Shown: one piece after another, positions 17,599-26,685 of the stretch
Numbering within the stretch: position 1 is the first letter of the stretch
How the letters are laid out: every line of letters starts with the position of its first letter
Assembly (NCBI RefSeq): GCF_032062245.1
Contig: NZ_DAMBQF010000023.1
Location: forward strand, 1 to 39,511
Direction: 5' to 3'
DNA: 39,511 bases
Source: Soonwooa sp032062245
Lineage (GTDB): Bacteria > Bacteroidota > Bacteroidia > Flavobacteriales > Weeksellaceae
Made by a program: the position numbers and the translations under genes
Notes under the pieces: model-generated
The model's input: the letters and a program-made list of their open reading frames with translations, nothing else
Databases searched by the model: none
Told to the model about the DNA's origin: nothing

Positions 17599-19140
17599 CT
17601 ACGAACTACACGACAATTGCGAACAGCCGTAGATCATATTATACTTTTGGGGACGTTTTTGGTTAAGGCTTTCGTCAACTTTTTGATAAGGATTTTTTAA
17701 AGCTTTTAAAAGTATATCAAATTTAGTTTGGTCGTCGTTTTCCAAATCCTGAATCGCTTCGTACAACAAATAATTTCTTAATATAAATTGCGGATTATTT
17801 TTTAACATCAATTGCTGTGCTTCTGCTTTTGAAAATTTATTTTGCGATAGACGCTCTTGATAAGATTGTAAAAACAAATTAATCCTTTCTAAATCTTCTG
17901 TTTTTGGAACGGAATAAAACGTTGAAATAAACTTCTGAGCATCAAGATTTTCTTCCAAAATTTTATCAGTCAAAACATTAAAAAATAAAGTGTAATCTAA
18001 CTTAAGATCTTGCATCATTTGTTGCCAAGTCGTAAAAAATTGATCATCATTTTTTAATAAAGCATCGAAACCGAATTTCTTACAAAGCATCTCGTCATGA
18101 AGTTTCCAGAAATTAGAAGCATAATCTTCCAAAATCGTTTGCAAAGCTTTTTCATCTTTAATCACAGGAAATAAAGAATTGGCCAATTGTAAGAGATTCC
18201 AATGTGCAATTTGGGCTTGCTTTCCAAAAGCATAACGTTTCCCAGGCAAATCGGTTGTATTTGGTGTAAACTCCAAATCGTATTCGTCCATCATTGAATA
18301 TGGACCGTAATCGATTGTTAAACCCAGAATCGACATATTATCGGTATTCATCACACCATGCACAAAACCAACACGATACCATTCGATAATCATTTTGGCA
18401 GTACGATCGGCAATGGCTTTAAAGAAATCTAAGTTTTTTGTTTCGGAGTGGCTATCAACCTCATCAAAATAGTTTTCGATTGCAAAGTCAATTAGTTTTT
18501 GCAACGTGTCAAATTCTTTGCGCGCAGCCAACAATTCGAAGTGCCCAAATCTTAAAAAAGACTCTGCAACGCGAAGCACTGCAGCGCCTTGCTCTTGTTT
18601 GGAATGGCCATCATAAGCAATATCTCGCGTTACCAACTCGCCGGTTTTAACCAAACTTAAAGCTCTGGTTGTTGGAACACCAAGATGAAACATCGCTTCA
18701 CTCATTAAAAACTCTCGAACCGACGACCGCAAAACGGCACGTCCATCAGCAAAACGCGAATATGGAGTTGCACCAACACCTTTCCATTGTAATTCGAAAC
18801 TTTGATTATTTTCATTCTTGATTTCACCAGCAAAAATTGCACGTCCATCGCCCAATTGTCCCGCCCAATTCCCAAACTGATGACCTGCATAAGCAGTTGC
18901 ATAAGTTTCGATAGTTTCGGGTAAATTTTGCGCCGCCAAAAAATCTAAATCTTGATTTAGATTGCCAAGACCAATTTCTTGACTTAACTCTTCATTAAAA
19001 GCAATGAGTTCAATTTTATTAAATTCGGCAGGAAGCACTTTTGCGAAAATAAATCCTGGTGTTTGTCTTTGATGTAGATCTCCAGAAAAATCTCCTGGAA
19101 AAGAGTCAACAAAATTATGTGTAATATTTTTAATATTCAT
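17599..19140 (-). CDS. selO: SelO/YdiU protein adenylyltransferase
   Basis: SelO is a pseudokinase-fold enzyme that attaches AMP to Ser, Thr or Tyr of proteins, with a role in redox stress known from E. coli and mitochondria. The 513-residue protein shows AGHQFGNWAGQLGDGRA (about 86-101), the nucleotide-loop lysine in LQWKGVGATPYSRFADGRA (K120), the catalytic-loop HGVMNTDNMS (about 262-271, D267) and the metal site IDYGP (D277). It ends in Cys-Ser-Ser; in vertebrate SELENOO the selenocysteine lies in the same place. The start is ATG at 19140; a TTG two codons upstream is less likely. The terminator of the preceding operon ends about five bases before the start codon. Confidence 0.93.
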   Translation of the reverse strand: MNIKNITHNFVDSFPGDFSGDLHQRQTPGFIFAKVLPAEFNKIELIAFNEELSQEIGLGNLNQDLDFLAAQNLPETIETYATAYAGHQFGNWAGQLGDGRAIFAGEIKNENNQSFELQWKGVGATPYSRFADGRAVLRSSVREFLMSEAMFHLGVPTTRALSLVKTGELVTRDIAYDGHSKQEQGAAVLRVAESFLRFGHFELLAARKEFDTLQKLIDFAIENYFDEVDSHSETKNLDFFKAIADRTAKMIIEWYRVGFVHGVMNTDNMSILGLTIDYGPYSMMDEYDLEFTPNTTDLPGKRYAFGKQAQIAHWNLLQLANSLFPVIKDEKALQTILEDYASNFWKLHDEMLCKKFGFDALLKNDDQFFTTWQQMMQDLKLDYTLFFNVLTDKILEENLDAQKFISTFYSVPKTEDLERINLFLQSYQERLSQNKFSKAEAQQLMLKNNPQFILRNYLLYEAIQDLENDDQTKFDILLKALKNPYQKVDESLNQKRPQKYNMIYGCSQLSCSS

Positions 19141-19144
19141 TGTC

Positions 19145-19170
19145 AAAAAAAGCCCACAAATTGTGGGCTT
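19145..19170 (-). terminator. Terminator of the ricT-gldH-PBP1A operon
   Basis: AAGCCCACAA (19150-19159) and TTGTGGGCTT (19161-19170) are a perfect inverted repeat around one base; the real loop is wider. On the minus strand a T run follows (complement of 19145-19149 and the stem end). It ends about five bases before the selO ATG. Confidence 0.8.
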
Positions 19171-19176
19171 CGGAAT

Positions 19177-21549
19177 TTATTTATTAAAATCTATATCGTC
19201 AGTCTTATTAACTTTTTCATTAATATTCTCTTCCTTTTTAGGTCCAGAATTAGTATGATTAGTTGGCGGTGGTGTTGGATTTTTGATTTCATCCATTGTC
19301 CTTAATCCGCCTTCGTCACCATAACCACCACCAAGTCCGCTAAGGTCAGAACAGCTTCCTGTCCAATCGCTTGGTTTTATAAATTTATCTTCTGGTGAGA
19401 TATTTAATGTTTTATCTGCGTATACTTTTTTCATAAAAATTGCCCAGATCGGTAATGCCATTTTCGCACCTTGACCTTCGCCAGTACTTCTAAAGTGCGT
19501 TGCACGGTCTTCCCAGCCCACCCAAACACCAGTCGCTAATTTAGGAGCAATCCCCATAAACCAACCATCGGAGTTTTTCTGAGTTGTACCAGTTTTACCA
19601 GCAATTTCAGCAGCTTGTACACCTCGACGTTTAAGCTCTCCCGAAGCCGTACCAAATTCGGTTACACCTTTCATTAAGTCAATCATCGTATAAGCATACA
19701 TCTCGTTCATGACTTCTTTAACGAGAGGTTTTACTTCTTTAATCACGCGTCCGTTGGCATCTTCAATACGCCAAATCATCTCTGGCTTGGTATAGTTACC
19801 GAAGTTTGCGAATGTACTATAAGCTCCCAACATTTCGTAAATCGTAATATCCGAAGTACCTAATGCCATTGGTAAACTTGTATCAATAGGATCTGTAACT
19901 CCGAGATCTCTAGCTGTTTGGATAACATTCTTTGTTCCTACCATCTCAGCAAGACGAATTGCCACAGGGTTCTTAGAATAAGCAATTGCATTTTTAAGTG
20001 TTAACATACCTCCAGAGCCAGGTACAGACCAATTTCCCTTTGTAAATGTACCGTTCGATACTTGAGAACATGGCGTCATCCCAAGATGCATAATCGCCGT
20101 TGCATAAACGAAGGGTTTAAAGGTCGAACCTACTTGACGTTTACCTTGTTTAACGTGATCATATTGGAAATGTTGCCAATTGATACCACCTACCCACGCT
20201 TTGATATCACCTGTTTGCGGATCCATCGACATCAATCCAGCTTGTGCAATTTGTTTATGATAACGGATAGAATCCCATGGCGTCATCTCAACTTCTTCTT
20301 CACCATTCCAAGTGAAACGCGTCATTTTAGTTGGCGTTTTGAAATCCATCATAATAGAATCTTCTGGCATGCCTTCAGCTTTCATTTGCTTGTAACGACC
20401 AGTTCTTCTAACGGCGGACATCATCAATTCATCAATCTGTTTCTTACTCAAATTATAATAAGGACGATTAGAGTTGTATTTCATCTCGTTATCGAAATTC
20501 TTCTGCAGAGAAGTCAAGTGTTCTTTAATAGCTTCCTCGGCATATTTTTGCATTTTAGAATCTAGAGTAACATAAATTTTTAAACCGTTTTTATAAAGGT
20601 TAAGTTCTTTACCAGTTTGCTTTTCGTATTCTGTAAGATATTGTTGAATCTCTTTTCTTAAATAAAATTTATAGTAAGCAGAGTAATCTTCTTCAACCTT
20701 TTCAACAGGAGAAAAAGTTACAGTTACTGGCTCATCAATAGCTTTATCATAAGTCTGTTGATCAAGATAACCAGTGTCCAACATTTGCTTAAGTACAACA
20801 TTACGTCTTTCTTTAGCTCTTTCTGGCTTACGGTAAGGATTATTTTTACGTGGATTTTCCAACATTGCCACAAATGTTGCAGCTTCTGGAAGCGTTAAAT
20901 CTTTAGTTGATTTATTGAAATAAACCTTAGAAGCCATTTCAACACCTTTTGCATTAAACAAAAAATCAAACTTGTTAAAATACAAAGTGATGATTTCTTC
21001 CTTGGTATATCGTTTTTCTAAACTTACTGCAACACACCATTCTTTCAACTTTTGGAACGCACGTTGAAACTTATTTTGAGAAGCTTGACCAGTGAATAAC
21101 AACTTCGCTAACTGTTGAGAAATCGTAGAACCTCCACCTCTATCGCCACCGAAATAAACAGCTCTCGCAATCGACTTTAAGTCAATACCAGAGTGCTCCT
21201 TAAAACGTTCATCCTCTTTTGCTTGTAACGCGTACACCAAATAAGGCGGTAACTGTTTGTAAGTAACCGGAATAGTTTTTTCTTTTTCGAACTTACCAAG
21301 AAGCTGATTGTCAGAAGAATAAATCTCCGATGCAACATAGATATCTGGATTGTCCAAATCCTTAACATCTGGCATATCGCCGACAAATCCTTGTGAAACA
21401 GCAAAAAACAATCCCGAAATTCCAAGAATTACTGCTATTAATCCTAGCCAAATAAATTTAATCCATCTTTTAATACCAGAAGATGTTTTTTTCTTCTTTG
21501 GTGGTAATGGAAATCCACTGGCAGGTTTTGATTTTTTATTGTCTTCCAT
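19177..21549 (-). CDS. Class A penicillin-binding protein 1A (transglycosylase/transpeptidase)
   Basis: A bifunctional cell-wall synthase of 790 residues that polymerises and crosslinks peptidoglycan. A Lys/Pro-rich cytoplasmic N-terminus and one membrane helix (about 30-52) are followed by the GT51 domain with KEDERFKEHSGID (catalytic Glu 112) and GGSTISQQLAK. The transpeptidase domain has the nucleophile in GSTFKPFVYA (SxxK), the SxN motif as SKNP, and KTGTTQKNSDGWF. The last 50 residues are a Gly, Pro, Asn and Lys rich tail. It follows gldH by 7 bases and closes the ricT-gldH-PBP1A operon, linking envelope growth with a gliding/T9SS lipoprotein gene. Confidence 0.95.
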   Translation of the reverse strand: MEDNKKSKPASGFPLPPKKKKTSSGIKRWIKFIWLGLIAVILGISGLFFAVSQGFVGDMPDVKDLDNPDIYVASEIYSSDNQLLGKFEKEKTIPVTYKQLPPYLVYALQAKEDERFKEHSGIDLKSIARAVYFGGDRGGGSTISQQLAKLLFTGQASQNKFQRAFQKLKEWCVAVSLEKRYTKEEIITLYFNKFDFLFNAKGVEMASKVYFNKSTKDLTLPEAATFVAMLENPRKNNPYRKPERAKERRNVVLKQMLDTGYLDQQTYDKAIDEPVTVTFSPVEKVEEDYSAYYKFYLRKEIQQYLTEYEKQTGKELNLYKNGLKIYVTLDSKMQKYAEEAIKEHLTSLQKNFDNEMKYNSNRPYYNLSKKQIDELMMSAVRRTGRYKQMKAEGMPEDSIMMDFKTPTKMTRFTWNGEEEVEMTPWDSIRYHKQIAQAGLMSMDPQTGDIKAWVGGINWQHFQYDHVKQGKRQVGSTFKPFVYATAIMHLGMTPCSQVSNGTFTKGNWSVPGSGGMLTLKNAIAYSKNPVAIRLAEMVGTKNVIQTARDLGVTDPIDTSLPMALGTSDITIYEMLGAYSTFANFGNYTKPEMIWRIEDANGRVIKEVKPLVKEVMNEMYAYTMIDLMKGVTEFGTASGELKRRGVQAAEIAGKTGTTQKNSDGWFMGIAPKLATGVWVGWEDRATHFRSTGEGQGAKMALPIWAIFMKKVYADKTLNISPEDKFIKPSDWTGSCSDLSGLGGGYGDEGGLRTMDEIKNPTPPPTNHTNSGPKKEENINEKVNKTDDIDFNK

Positions 21550-21556
21550 ATATTAT

Positions 21557-22021
21557 TTATGGCTTTACATTTACAATTTTAACGCCCAAATCTTCAATCC
21601 CTGGCAGATTATCTTTTCGCATCGCTTGTATTACGCCAATGCTAAATTGACCATCTTTCGGGAATTTGAAATCTGATTTGTATTGAAACAATATCTCTTT
21701 AGTATCTCCAAATCCGCTTCCAAGCCATTGACCATTAGGTTTTGCAAGGACATAATTGAGCGTATCTTTCGACAAAACTTTTTTCTTGTCATCTAGAATT
21801 GTACCAATTAATCGCAGATTACTATAAGGATAGCTGTCATTGTTTCTAACAACAAATATAATATTTTTCGGATTTTGATGATCTTTCACCTCAAAAGTTA
21901 ATTCTTGGATTTTATTTTTATTCCAAGAACCAGCCAAAGATTGCATACTAACAACCTCATTGGCATCATTACAACTAATACAAAATAGTCCCAAAACAAA
22001 GACTCCTAAAAACTTACACAT
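21557..22021 (-). CDS. gldH: Gliding motility lipoprotein GldH
   Basis: GldH is a lipoprotein needed for gliding in Flavobacterium and affects the type IX secretion machine. The 154-residue reading begins MCKFLGVFVLGLFCISC, a signal peptide with a lipobox-like LFCISC whose last cysteine would be lipidated. The body has LTFEVKDHQNPKNIIFVVRNNDSYPYSNL and GFGDTKEILFQYKSDFKFPKDGQFS, fitting the family. The frame is open much further upstream, but those codons lie inside ricT and encode basic low-complexity residues; ATG at 22021 (or 22030) is therefore preferred. It overlaps the ricT end by eight bases and is followed by PBP1A after seven. Presence of gldH does not prove motility. Confidence 0.85.
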   Translation of the reverse strand: MCKFLGVFVLGLFCISCNDANEVVSMQSLAGSWNKNKIQELTFEVKDHQNPKNIIFVVRNNDSYPYSNLRLIGTILDDKKKVLSKDTLNYVLAKPNGQWLGSGFGDTKEILFQYKSDFKFPKDGQFSIGVIQAMRKDNLPGIEDLGVKIVNVKP

Positions 22022-23444
22022 TGTTCCCATTATTGGAATTAGGATTAGAATTTGGTTTTTTATGAAACTTCTTTTTATTGTTAAAAGGTTTTTTAGCCTT
22101 TGGCATCTCCGAATTCTTGTTAGCTTCCGCAGAAACTTCAACTTTCTTCACCTCTTTTCTTACTTCTTTCTGCGCATTTCCATTTTGGTTATTTTGACCA
22201 TTTTGGTTAGGCTTAGAAGCGTTTCGGTTTTGGTTTTGTCCCGAGGTGCTACGTTCTCTTCTTTCGCGATTATTCTTCGGTCGATCACTGTTATTTTGAT
22301 CATTAGAACTACGATCTTTATTACGATTTCGAGGATTCTTTTTATTATTTGGACGCGATTTCTTTTCAAAACGATCTAGGCTACTTTCTTGGATTAAATC
22401 CACATTAGCAACTGGCGCGTTTTGAGCCTTGAAATCTTCCAAAGCCGGCGATGGTTTTCCTTCTTGGTTAACAGAAATCATCATCTTCACATCAGAAATA
22501 TCAATATCATACCAAGCCATAGAATTTTCTACGTAAGCAAACCACATTTTTCTTTTAAAAACGTCGATTTTAATACAGAAAGCTTTTCCTTTTTCGGTAT
22601 TTAAAACAGTATTGGTCGCCGGAAAATCGCGCAATGTGTCCATATAACTTTCCAATTCGTAGTTAAGACAACATTTAAGCTTTCCACATTGACCTGCCAA
22701 TTTTTGAGGATTGATACTCAGTTGCTGATAACGCGCTGCATTGGTATTAACAGATCTAAAATCTGTCAACCAAGTCGAACAACAAAGTTCTCTACCACAT
22801 GATCCAATACCACCAACTTTCGCTGACTCTTGACGGAAACCAATCTGCTTCATGTCAATTTTTGTACGGAAAGCGCCCGCATATTCTTTAATCAACTGAC
22901 GAAAATCGACGCGAGAATCGGCTGTGTAATAAAAAGTGATTTTGGAACCATCACCTTGGTATTCTACATCTGTAATTTTCATCGCTAGACCAATTGAATA
23001 TGCAATTTTTCTAGCCTGAATTTTCACATCGTTTTCCTTTTTGCGAAGTTCTTGCCAAACTTCGATGTCCTTTTGTGTAGCGTGTCGATAAACTTTAAGA
23101 AGTCCTTCTGTAGAGATTTTCTTCTTTTTCATCTGGATTTTCACTAATTCTCCAGTTAAACTAACTACGCCAATATCGTGACCGGGATTCGCTTCTAACG
23201 TAACGGTGTTACCTGCCGCAAGAGGCAAGTTATTTGTGTTTTTGAAAAAACTTTTTCGATCGTTTTTAAATCTTACTTCTACATATTCGTTAGAAGAAGT
23301 GCCTGGGTTTTTGACATCAGACAACCAATCGAAAACATTTAATTTATAGCTATTACCACAAGTATCTACACTGCTACATCCATTCGAGGATTTTGTTCCA
23401 CATGAATGTCCTGAATCGCCGGATGTCTTACATCCACAACTCAT
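22014..23444 (-). CDS. ricT: PSP1-domain protein RicT (YaaT family)
   Basis: A 476-residue cytoplasmic protein of the PSP1/RicT family. In Bacillus RicT forms a complex with two Fe-S clusters that affects mRNA processing. The PSP1 core runs from about 55 to 270 and ends in two cysteine motifs, CGRELCCSTW (216, 221, 222) and GQCGKLKCCLNYE (253, 258, 259), suited to metal or cluster binding. The N-terminal 30 residues add seven cysteines (MSCGCKTSGDSGHSCG), which is longer and richer than in Firmicutes. From about 350 on the protein is a disordered Asn/Lys/Arg/Gln tail. It heads the operon with gldH and PBP1A. Confidence 0.9.
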   Translation of the reverse strand: MSCGCKTSGDSGHSCGTKSSNGCSSVDTCGNSYKLNVFDWLSDVKNPGTSSNEYVEVRFKNDRKSFFKNTNNLPLAAGNTVTLEANPGHDIGVVSLTGELVKIQMKKKKISTEGLLKVYRHATQKDIEVWQELRKKENDVKIQARKIAYSIGLAMKITDVEYQGDGSKITFYYTADSRVDFRQLIKEYAGAFRTKIDMKQIGFRQESAKVGGIGSCGRELCCSTWLTDFRSVNTNAARYQQLSINPQKLAGQCGKLKCCLNYELESYMDTLRDFPATNTVLNTEKGKAFCIKIDVFKRKMWFAYVENSMAWYDIDISDVKMMISVNQEGKPSPALEDFKAQNAPVANVDLIQESSLDRFEKKSRPNNKKNPRNRNKDRSSNDQNNSDRPKNNRERRERSTSGQNQNRNASKPNQNGQNNQNGNAQKEVRKEVKKVEVSAEANKNSEMPKAKKPFNNKKKFHKKPNSNPNSNNGNNV

Positions 23445-23822
23445 ATTAAAATATATTATTCTCGCAAAGTTAACTTTTTTTGATTAAAGTTGTATTGCCG
23501 ATTTTAGAAATCCTGGTTTTATATTTTATCTAAACTTTTATTAAAAACAATTAATATTTAATAATGATATATTCAATTTATTAACACATCAAAACTTAAA
23601 ATTAACAAGGTTTGTTATGGTTCGCATTGCAATGTTTAACATTAAACAAAATATTAATTAAACATAATAAAATCCTAATTAAACCAATATTTAAGATGTA
23701 TTTTAATCATTTTAAAATTTAAACAAACATAAAAAATAAATGCTTGTTTAGTTAATTTTATAAAATTTTAACATTCTTAAAAAAATAAATTTTATATTTG
23801 ACCATAATATAACATTACTTCT
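23445..23822. other. AT-rich divergent intergenic region with two -7 boxes
   Basis: A 378-base gap between divergently transcribed ricT and the FadL-like gene. It is very AT-rich and contains no open frame or hairpin terminator that I can support. Near the left edge 23465-23472 reads TAACTTTG on the minus strand, a likely -7 box for ricT with a 15-20 nt leader. Near the right edge 23793-23800 reads TATATTTG on the plus strand, the likely -7 box for the FadL-like gene. Neither has a clear -33 TTG. The central 300 bases hold nothing I can name. Confidence 0.5.
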
Positions 23823-25058
23823 ATGAAAAAATTACTTATAACAACGGCTTTAGCAGCAGGTGTTTTATCATACGCAGGTGGATTCCGAGTTTCGTTACAA
23901 GGAGTTAAGCAGCTTGCGATGGCACACACAAGTGCACATGCCGAAGATGCGAGTGTGACTTTCTTTAACCCTGCAGGTATGTCTTTCATCCCAGCTAAAC
24001 TAAGCGTTGTTGCAGGTGGTTTCGGAGCCATAAATAAAGTGACTTTCCAAAATCTTTCTACGCTACAATCTGCAGAAACTGACAACCCAATTGGTACACC
24101 TTTATATGCGGCTGTAGCCTATAAAGTAACAGATGATGTGTCATTAGGTTTTAACTTCGCAACACCATTTGGTAGCACCATCCAATGGCCAAGCACTTGG
24201 GAAGGCGCTGAAATGGTACAAAAAATGGAGCTAAAGAGTTTCTTTTTCCAACCAATGGTTTCTTTTAAACTTGCGCCTTGGGCTTCATTCGGAGCTAGCT
24301 ATATTTACGCAAAAGGAAAAGTAGATTGGGACAAAGCAATTACTGGTTACGGAGGAAGCCTTAACATTAATGATGAAAAAGCATCTGGATCTGGTTTCGG
24401 TTTTGGTTTTTATTTCCAACCAAACGACAAGTTAGATCTAAGTGTTGCTTACCGCTCTCCAATCGATATGAAAGCTAAAAACGGAACCGCAACATTCAAC
24501 GTTCCAAAATCTTTATATCCAAATCTAGGTATTGACGCTAATGGTCAAGACAAATTTAAAGCAACTCTTCCATTGGTTGACGAGTATACATTAGGTGCAA
24601 CTTATAAAATTACACCGAAATGGTTAGTATCAGCAGACTTCAACTACACTGGTTGGTCAAGATACGAGCGTCTAACGCTTGATTTCGAACATGCTCCAGT
24701 TGGTAACCAACCAACCGACCCAACAGTTTTGGTAACACCTAAGAACTTTAAAAACACTAAAACTTTCAGACTTGGTACACAATATATGTTTAATGACATG
24801 ATTGCTGGTCGATTGGGTGCTTATTACGATGAATCGCCTTATTCTAATGAAAACTTCATCCCAGAAACGCCATCATTTAATTCATATGTTATTACTGCGG
24901 GTCTTGGATTCAAATTCAACAAATTGGGTGTAGACATTGCTGGAGCATACGCAATGCCACAAAGTCGTCAAGTTAACAACACGTATTATAACTTCGTTGG
25001 ACAAGCAAAAGCGAAAGCTTACTACTTCGGCCTTGGTCTATCTTATAACGCGTTCTAA
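23823..25058 (+). CDS. OmpP1/FadL-family outer membrane transport protein
   Basis: A 411-residue outer membrane beta-barrel of the FadL/TodX family, which moves long-chain fatty acids or other hydrophobic compounds inward. A signal peptide (to about AGG) is followed by the hatch segment FRVSLQGVKQLAMAHTSAHAEDASVTFFNPAGMSFI, whose NPAG motif is the family hallmark. Regularly spaced beta strands with aromatic ends run to the C-terminus, which closes in YYFGLGLSYNAF with the terminal Phe of outer membrane proteins. The substrate is not known. It lies 14 bases before a GDSL lipoprotein gene, so the two probably act together on lipids or esters. Confidence 0.93.
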   Translation: MKKLLITTALAAGVLSYAGGFRVSLQGVKQLAMAHTSAHAEDASVTFFNPAGMSFIPAKLSVVAGGFGAINKVTFQNLSTLQSAETDNPIGTPLYAAVAYKVTDDVSLGFNFATPFGSTIQWPSTWEGAEMVQKMELKSFFFQPMVSFKLAPWASFGASYIYAKGKVDWDKAITGYGGSLNINDEKASGSGFGFGFYFQPNDKLDLSVAYRSPIDMKAKNGTATFNVPKSLYPNLGIDANGQDKFKATLPLVDEYTLGATYKITPKWLVSADFNYTGWSRYERLTLDFEHAPVGNQPTDPTVLVTPKNFKNTKTFRLGTQYMFNDMIAGRLGAYYDESPYSNENFIPETPSFNSYVITAGLGFKFNKLGVDIAGAYAMPQSRQVNNTYYNFVGQAKAKAYYFGLGLSYNAF

Positions 25059-25072
25059 AATTTTAAATCATT

Positions 25073-26593
25073 ATGAAAAAGATATTATTTTCACTATTTA
25101 GCATTTCTGCTTTATTAGCAACGCAAAGTTGTAAAACAGATTTTGACACCGACGTTACTGATGTTGTCGTAACTAAAGGCGATGCAGATTTTACAAAATA
25201 TGTAGCATTAGGTAACTCACTTACTTCTGGTTATAGAGATAATGCATTATACTCTGATGGGCAAAACGAATCTTATCCATCGATGATTGCACAACAAATG
25301 AAATTAGCCGGCGGCGGCGAATTCAAACAACCAATGATGCCAAATAACATTGGAGGATTCTCAAACCTTCCAGGCTTTGGCGGGAAACTAAATCTTCAAG
25401 TTGTTAATGGAAGCTTAGCTCCTGTAGCAAGCAATCCTGGCGGAACATTAGATAATATTTCAGCAGGTGGACCATACCAAAACATGGGAGTTCCTGGCGC
25501 AAAAGTAGCGCATCTATTAGCTCCTGGCTACGGAAATCCTGCAGGACTTGCATCTAATCCAGCAACAGCTAACCCATATTTTACAAGATTTGCATCTAAT
25601 GCTCAGACATCTGTCATAGCAGATTTCTTAGCTCAAAAACCAACATTTTTCTCTTTATGGATTGGGAACAATGATGCACTTCTATACGCACTAGCAGGGG
25701 CTGACTCTTCTGTAGAAACTTTAACACCAGCTGATCAATTTAAAACATATTACAATATGTTAATTGCACAAATTGCGTCTACTAAAGCAAAAGGTGTTAT
25801 TGCAAATATTCCTGACGTGACAACCATCCCTAATCTTACAACTGTTCCGTACAACCCTTTAACATCTTCTGTTCTAGGTGGAGGAAATATTGCAGTAGGT
25901 GAAGCAACAATCGACAAACTGAACGCAAACCTTTATGGTCCTTTAGTACAACTGTTAAAAGCTGTTGGTGGAGGCGACAGAATACAAATGCTAAGCAAAA
26001 CGGCAGCTAATCCTCTTTTAATAAAGGACGAAAGTTTAAATAACCTAGGCCCAGCAATTACATATGCAGCAGCTAACTCTGGCAACCCAGTTTTAGCGGC
26101 ATTAGCAACTTACCTTGGTGCTACTTATGGACAAGCAAGACAAGCCAAAGCAAGTGACTTAATTCCATTAGCTACAAAAAATGCAATTGGAACAGCAGAA
26201 GCAGGCGTTCCAGCAGATTTAAGTGCTAGAGGTATTGCATATCCTTTTGCAGATAAATACATCCTTACATCAACTGAAGTTACTGAGGTTAACACTGCAA
26301 TTGCTAGTTACAACGAAACAATTAAAGCTGCAGCAACTGCTAATGGCTATGCCTTCGTAGATGCTAATGCAAAAATGAAAGAGTTGGCACAAAAATCAGG
26401 TATCCAATGGAATGGTGTTAAATACACTGCAACATTTGTGACTGGTGGAGCATTTTCCCTTGATGGTGTTCACCTAACAGGTAGAGGCTACGCAATCGTT
26501 GCTAACGAATTCGTTAACGCAATTAACAAACAATACAAGTCAACATTACCATTAGTAGATGTTAACAAGTATTCTGGCGTGAAATTCCCTTAA
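25073..26593 (+). CDS. SGNH/GDSL-type lipoprotein, probable esterase
   Basis: A 506-residue predicted lipoprotein: signal peptide LLATQSC with lipidation at about residue 20. It has the SGNH hydrolase blocks: YVALGNSLTSGY (block I, nucleophile serine within GNSL near 49), LWIGNNDALLYA (the block III-like GNND) and DGVHLTGRGYAIVANEF near 463-479 with the catalytic Asp-His. A long Gly/Ala/Asn-rich part separates the first block from block III. The enzyme class cleaves acyl esters; the actual substrate is unknown. Pairing with the upstream FadL-like channel suggests that esters are cut at the surface or in the periplasm and the products taken up. Confidence 0.85.
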   Translation: MKKILFSLFSISALLATQSCKTDFDTDVTDVVVTKGDADFTKYVALGNSLTSGYRDNALYSDGQNESYPSMIAQQMKLAGGGEFKQPMMPNNIGGFSNLPGFGGKLNLQVVNGSLAPVASNPGGTLDNISAGGPYQNMGVPGAKVAHLLAPGYGNPAGLASNPATANPYFTRFASNAQTSVIADFLAQKPTFFSLWIGNNDALLYALAGADSSVETLTPADQFKTYYNMLIAQIASTKAKGVIANIPDVTTIPNLTTVPYNPLTSSVLGGGNIAVGEATIDKLNANLYGPLVQLLKAVGGGDRIQMLSKTAANPLLIKDESLNNLGPAITYAAANSGNPVLAALATYLGATYGQARQAKASDLIPLATKNAIGTAEAGVPADLSARGIAYPFADKYILTSTEVTEVNTAIASYNETIKAAATANGYAFVDANAKMKELAQKSGIQWNGVKYTATFVTGGAFSLDGVHLTGRGYAIVANEFVNAINKQYKSTLPLVDVNKYSGVKFP

Positions 26594-26622
26594 TCGAAAA
26601 GACACCAATTATTCTTTATAAA

Positions 26623-26658
26623 AATAAACCACTTGATTATCGAGTGGTTTATTTTTTA
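26623..26658 (+). terminator. Terminator after the GDSL lipoprotein gene
   Basis: AATAAACCACT (26623-26633) pairs perfectly with AGTGGTTTATT (26643-26653), followed by a T-rich tract. The T tract overlaps the -35 side of the prs promoter. Confidence 0.8.
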
Positions 26659-26659
26659 T

Positions 26660-26667
26660 TAAATTTG
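26660..26667 (+). promoter_or_regulatory. -7 box of prs
   Basis: TAAATTTG fits TAnnTTTG and lies 18 bases before the ATG at 26686. It falls within an in-frame upstream extension of prs, so it also argues for the later start codon. Confidence 0.6.
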
Positions 26668-26685
26668 CAAAAAATAAAAAGTAAA

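Noticed and set aside
20062..20565. 167-codon open frame on the plus strand inside the PBP1A gene
   Set aside because: It is antisense to a clear transglycosylase/transpeptidase gene, rich in Phe, Ile, His and Arg as expected of a shadow frame, with no recognisable domain or promoter.
22031..22141. Upstream extension of gldH inside ricT
   Set aside because: The extra codons give a basic stretch before the true lipoprotein signal peptide; the later ATGs at 22030 or 22021 fit the family.
21960..22379. 139-codon plus-strand frame across the gldH/ricT border
   Set aside because: Mirror of the low-complexity ricT tail; its hydrophobic composition is explained by the complement of AT-rich Asn/Lys codons.
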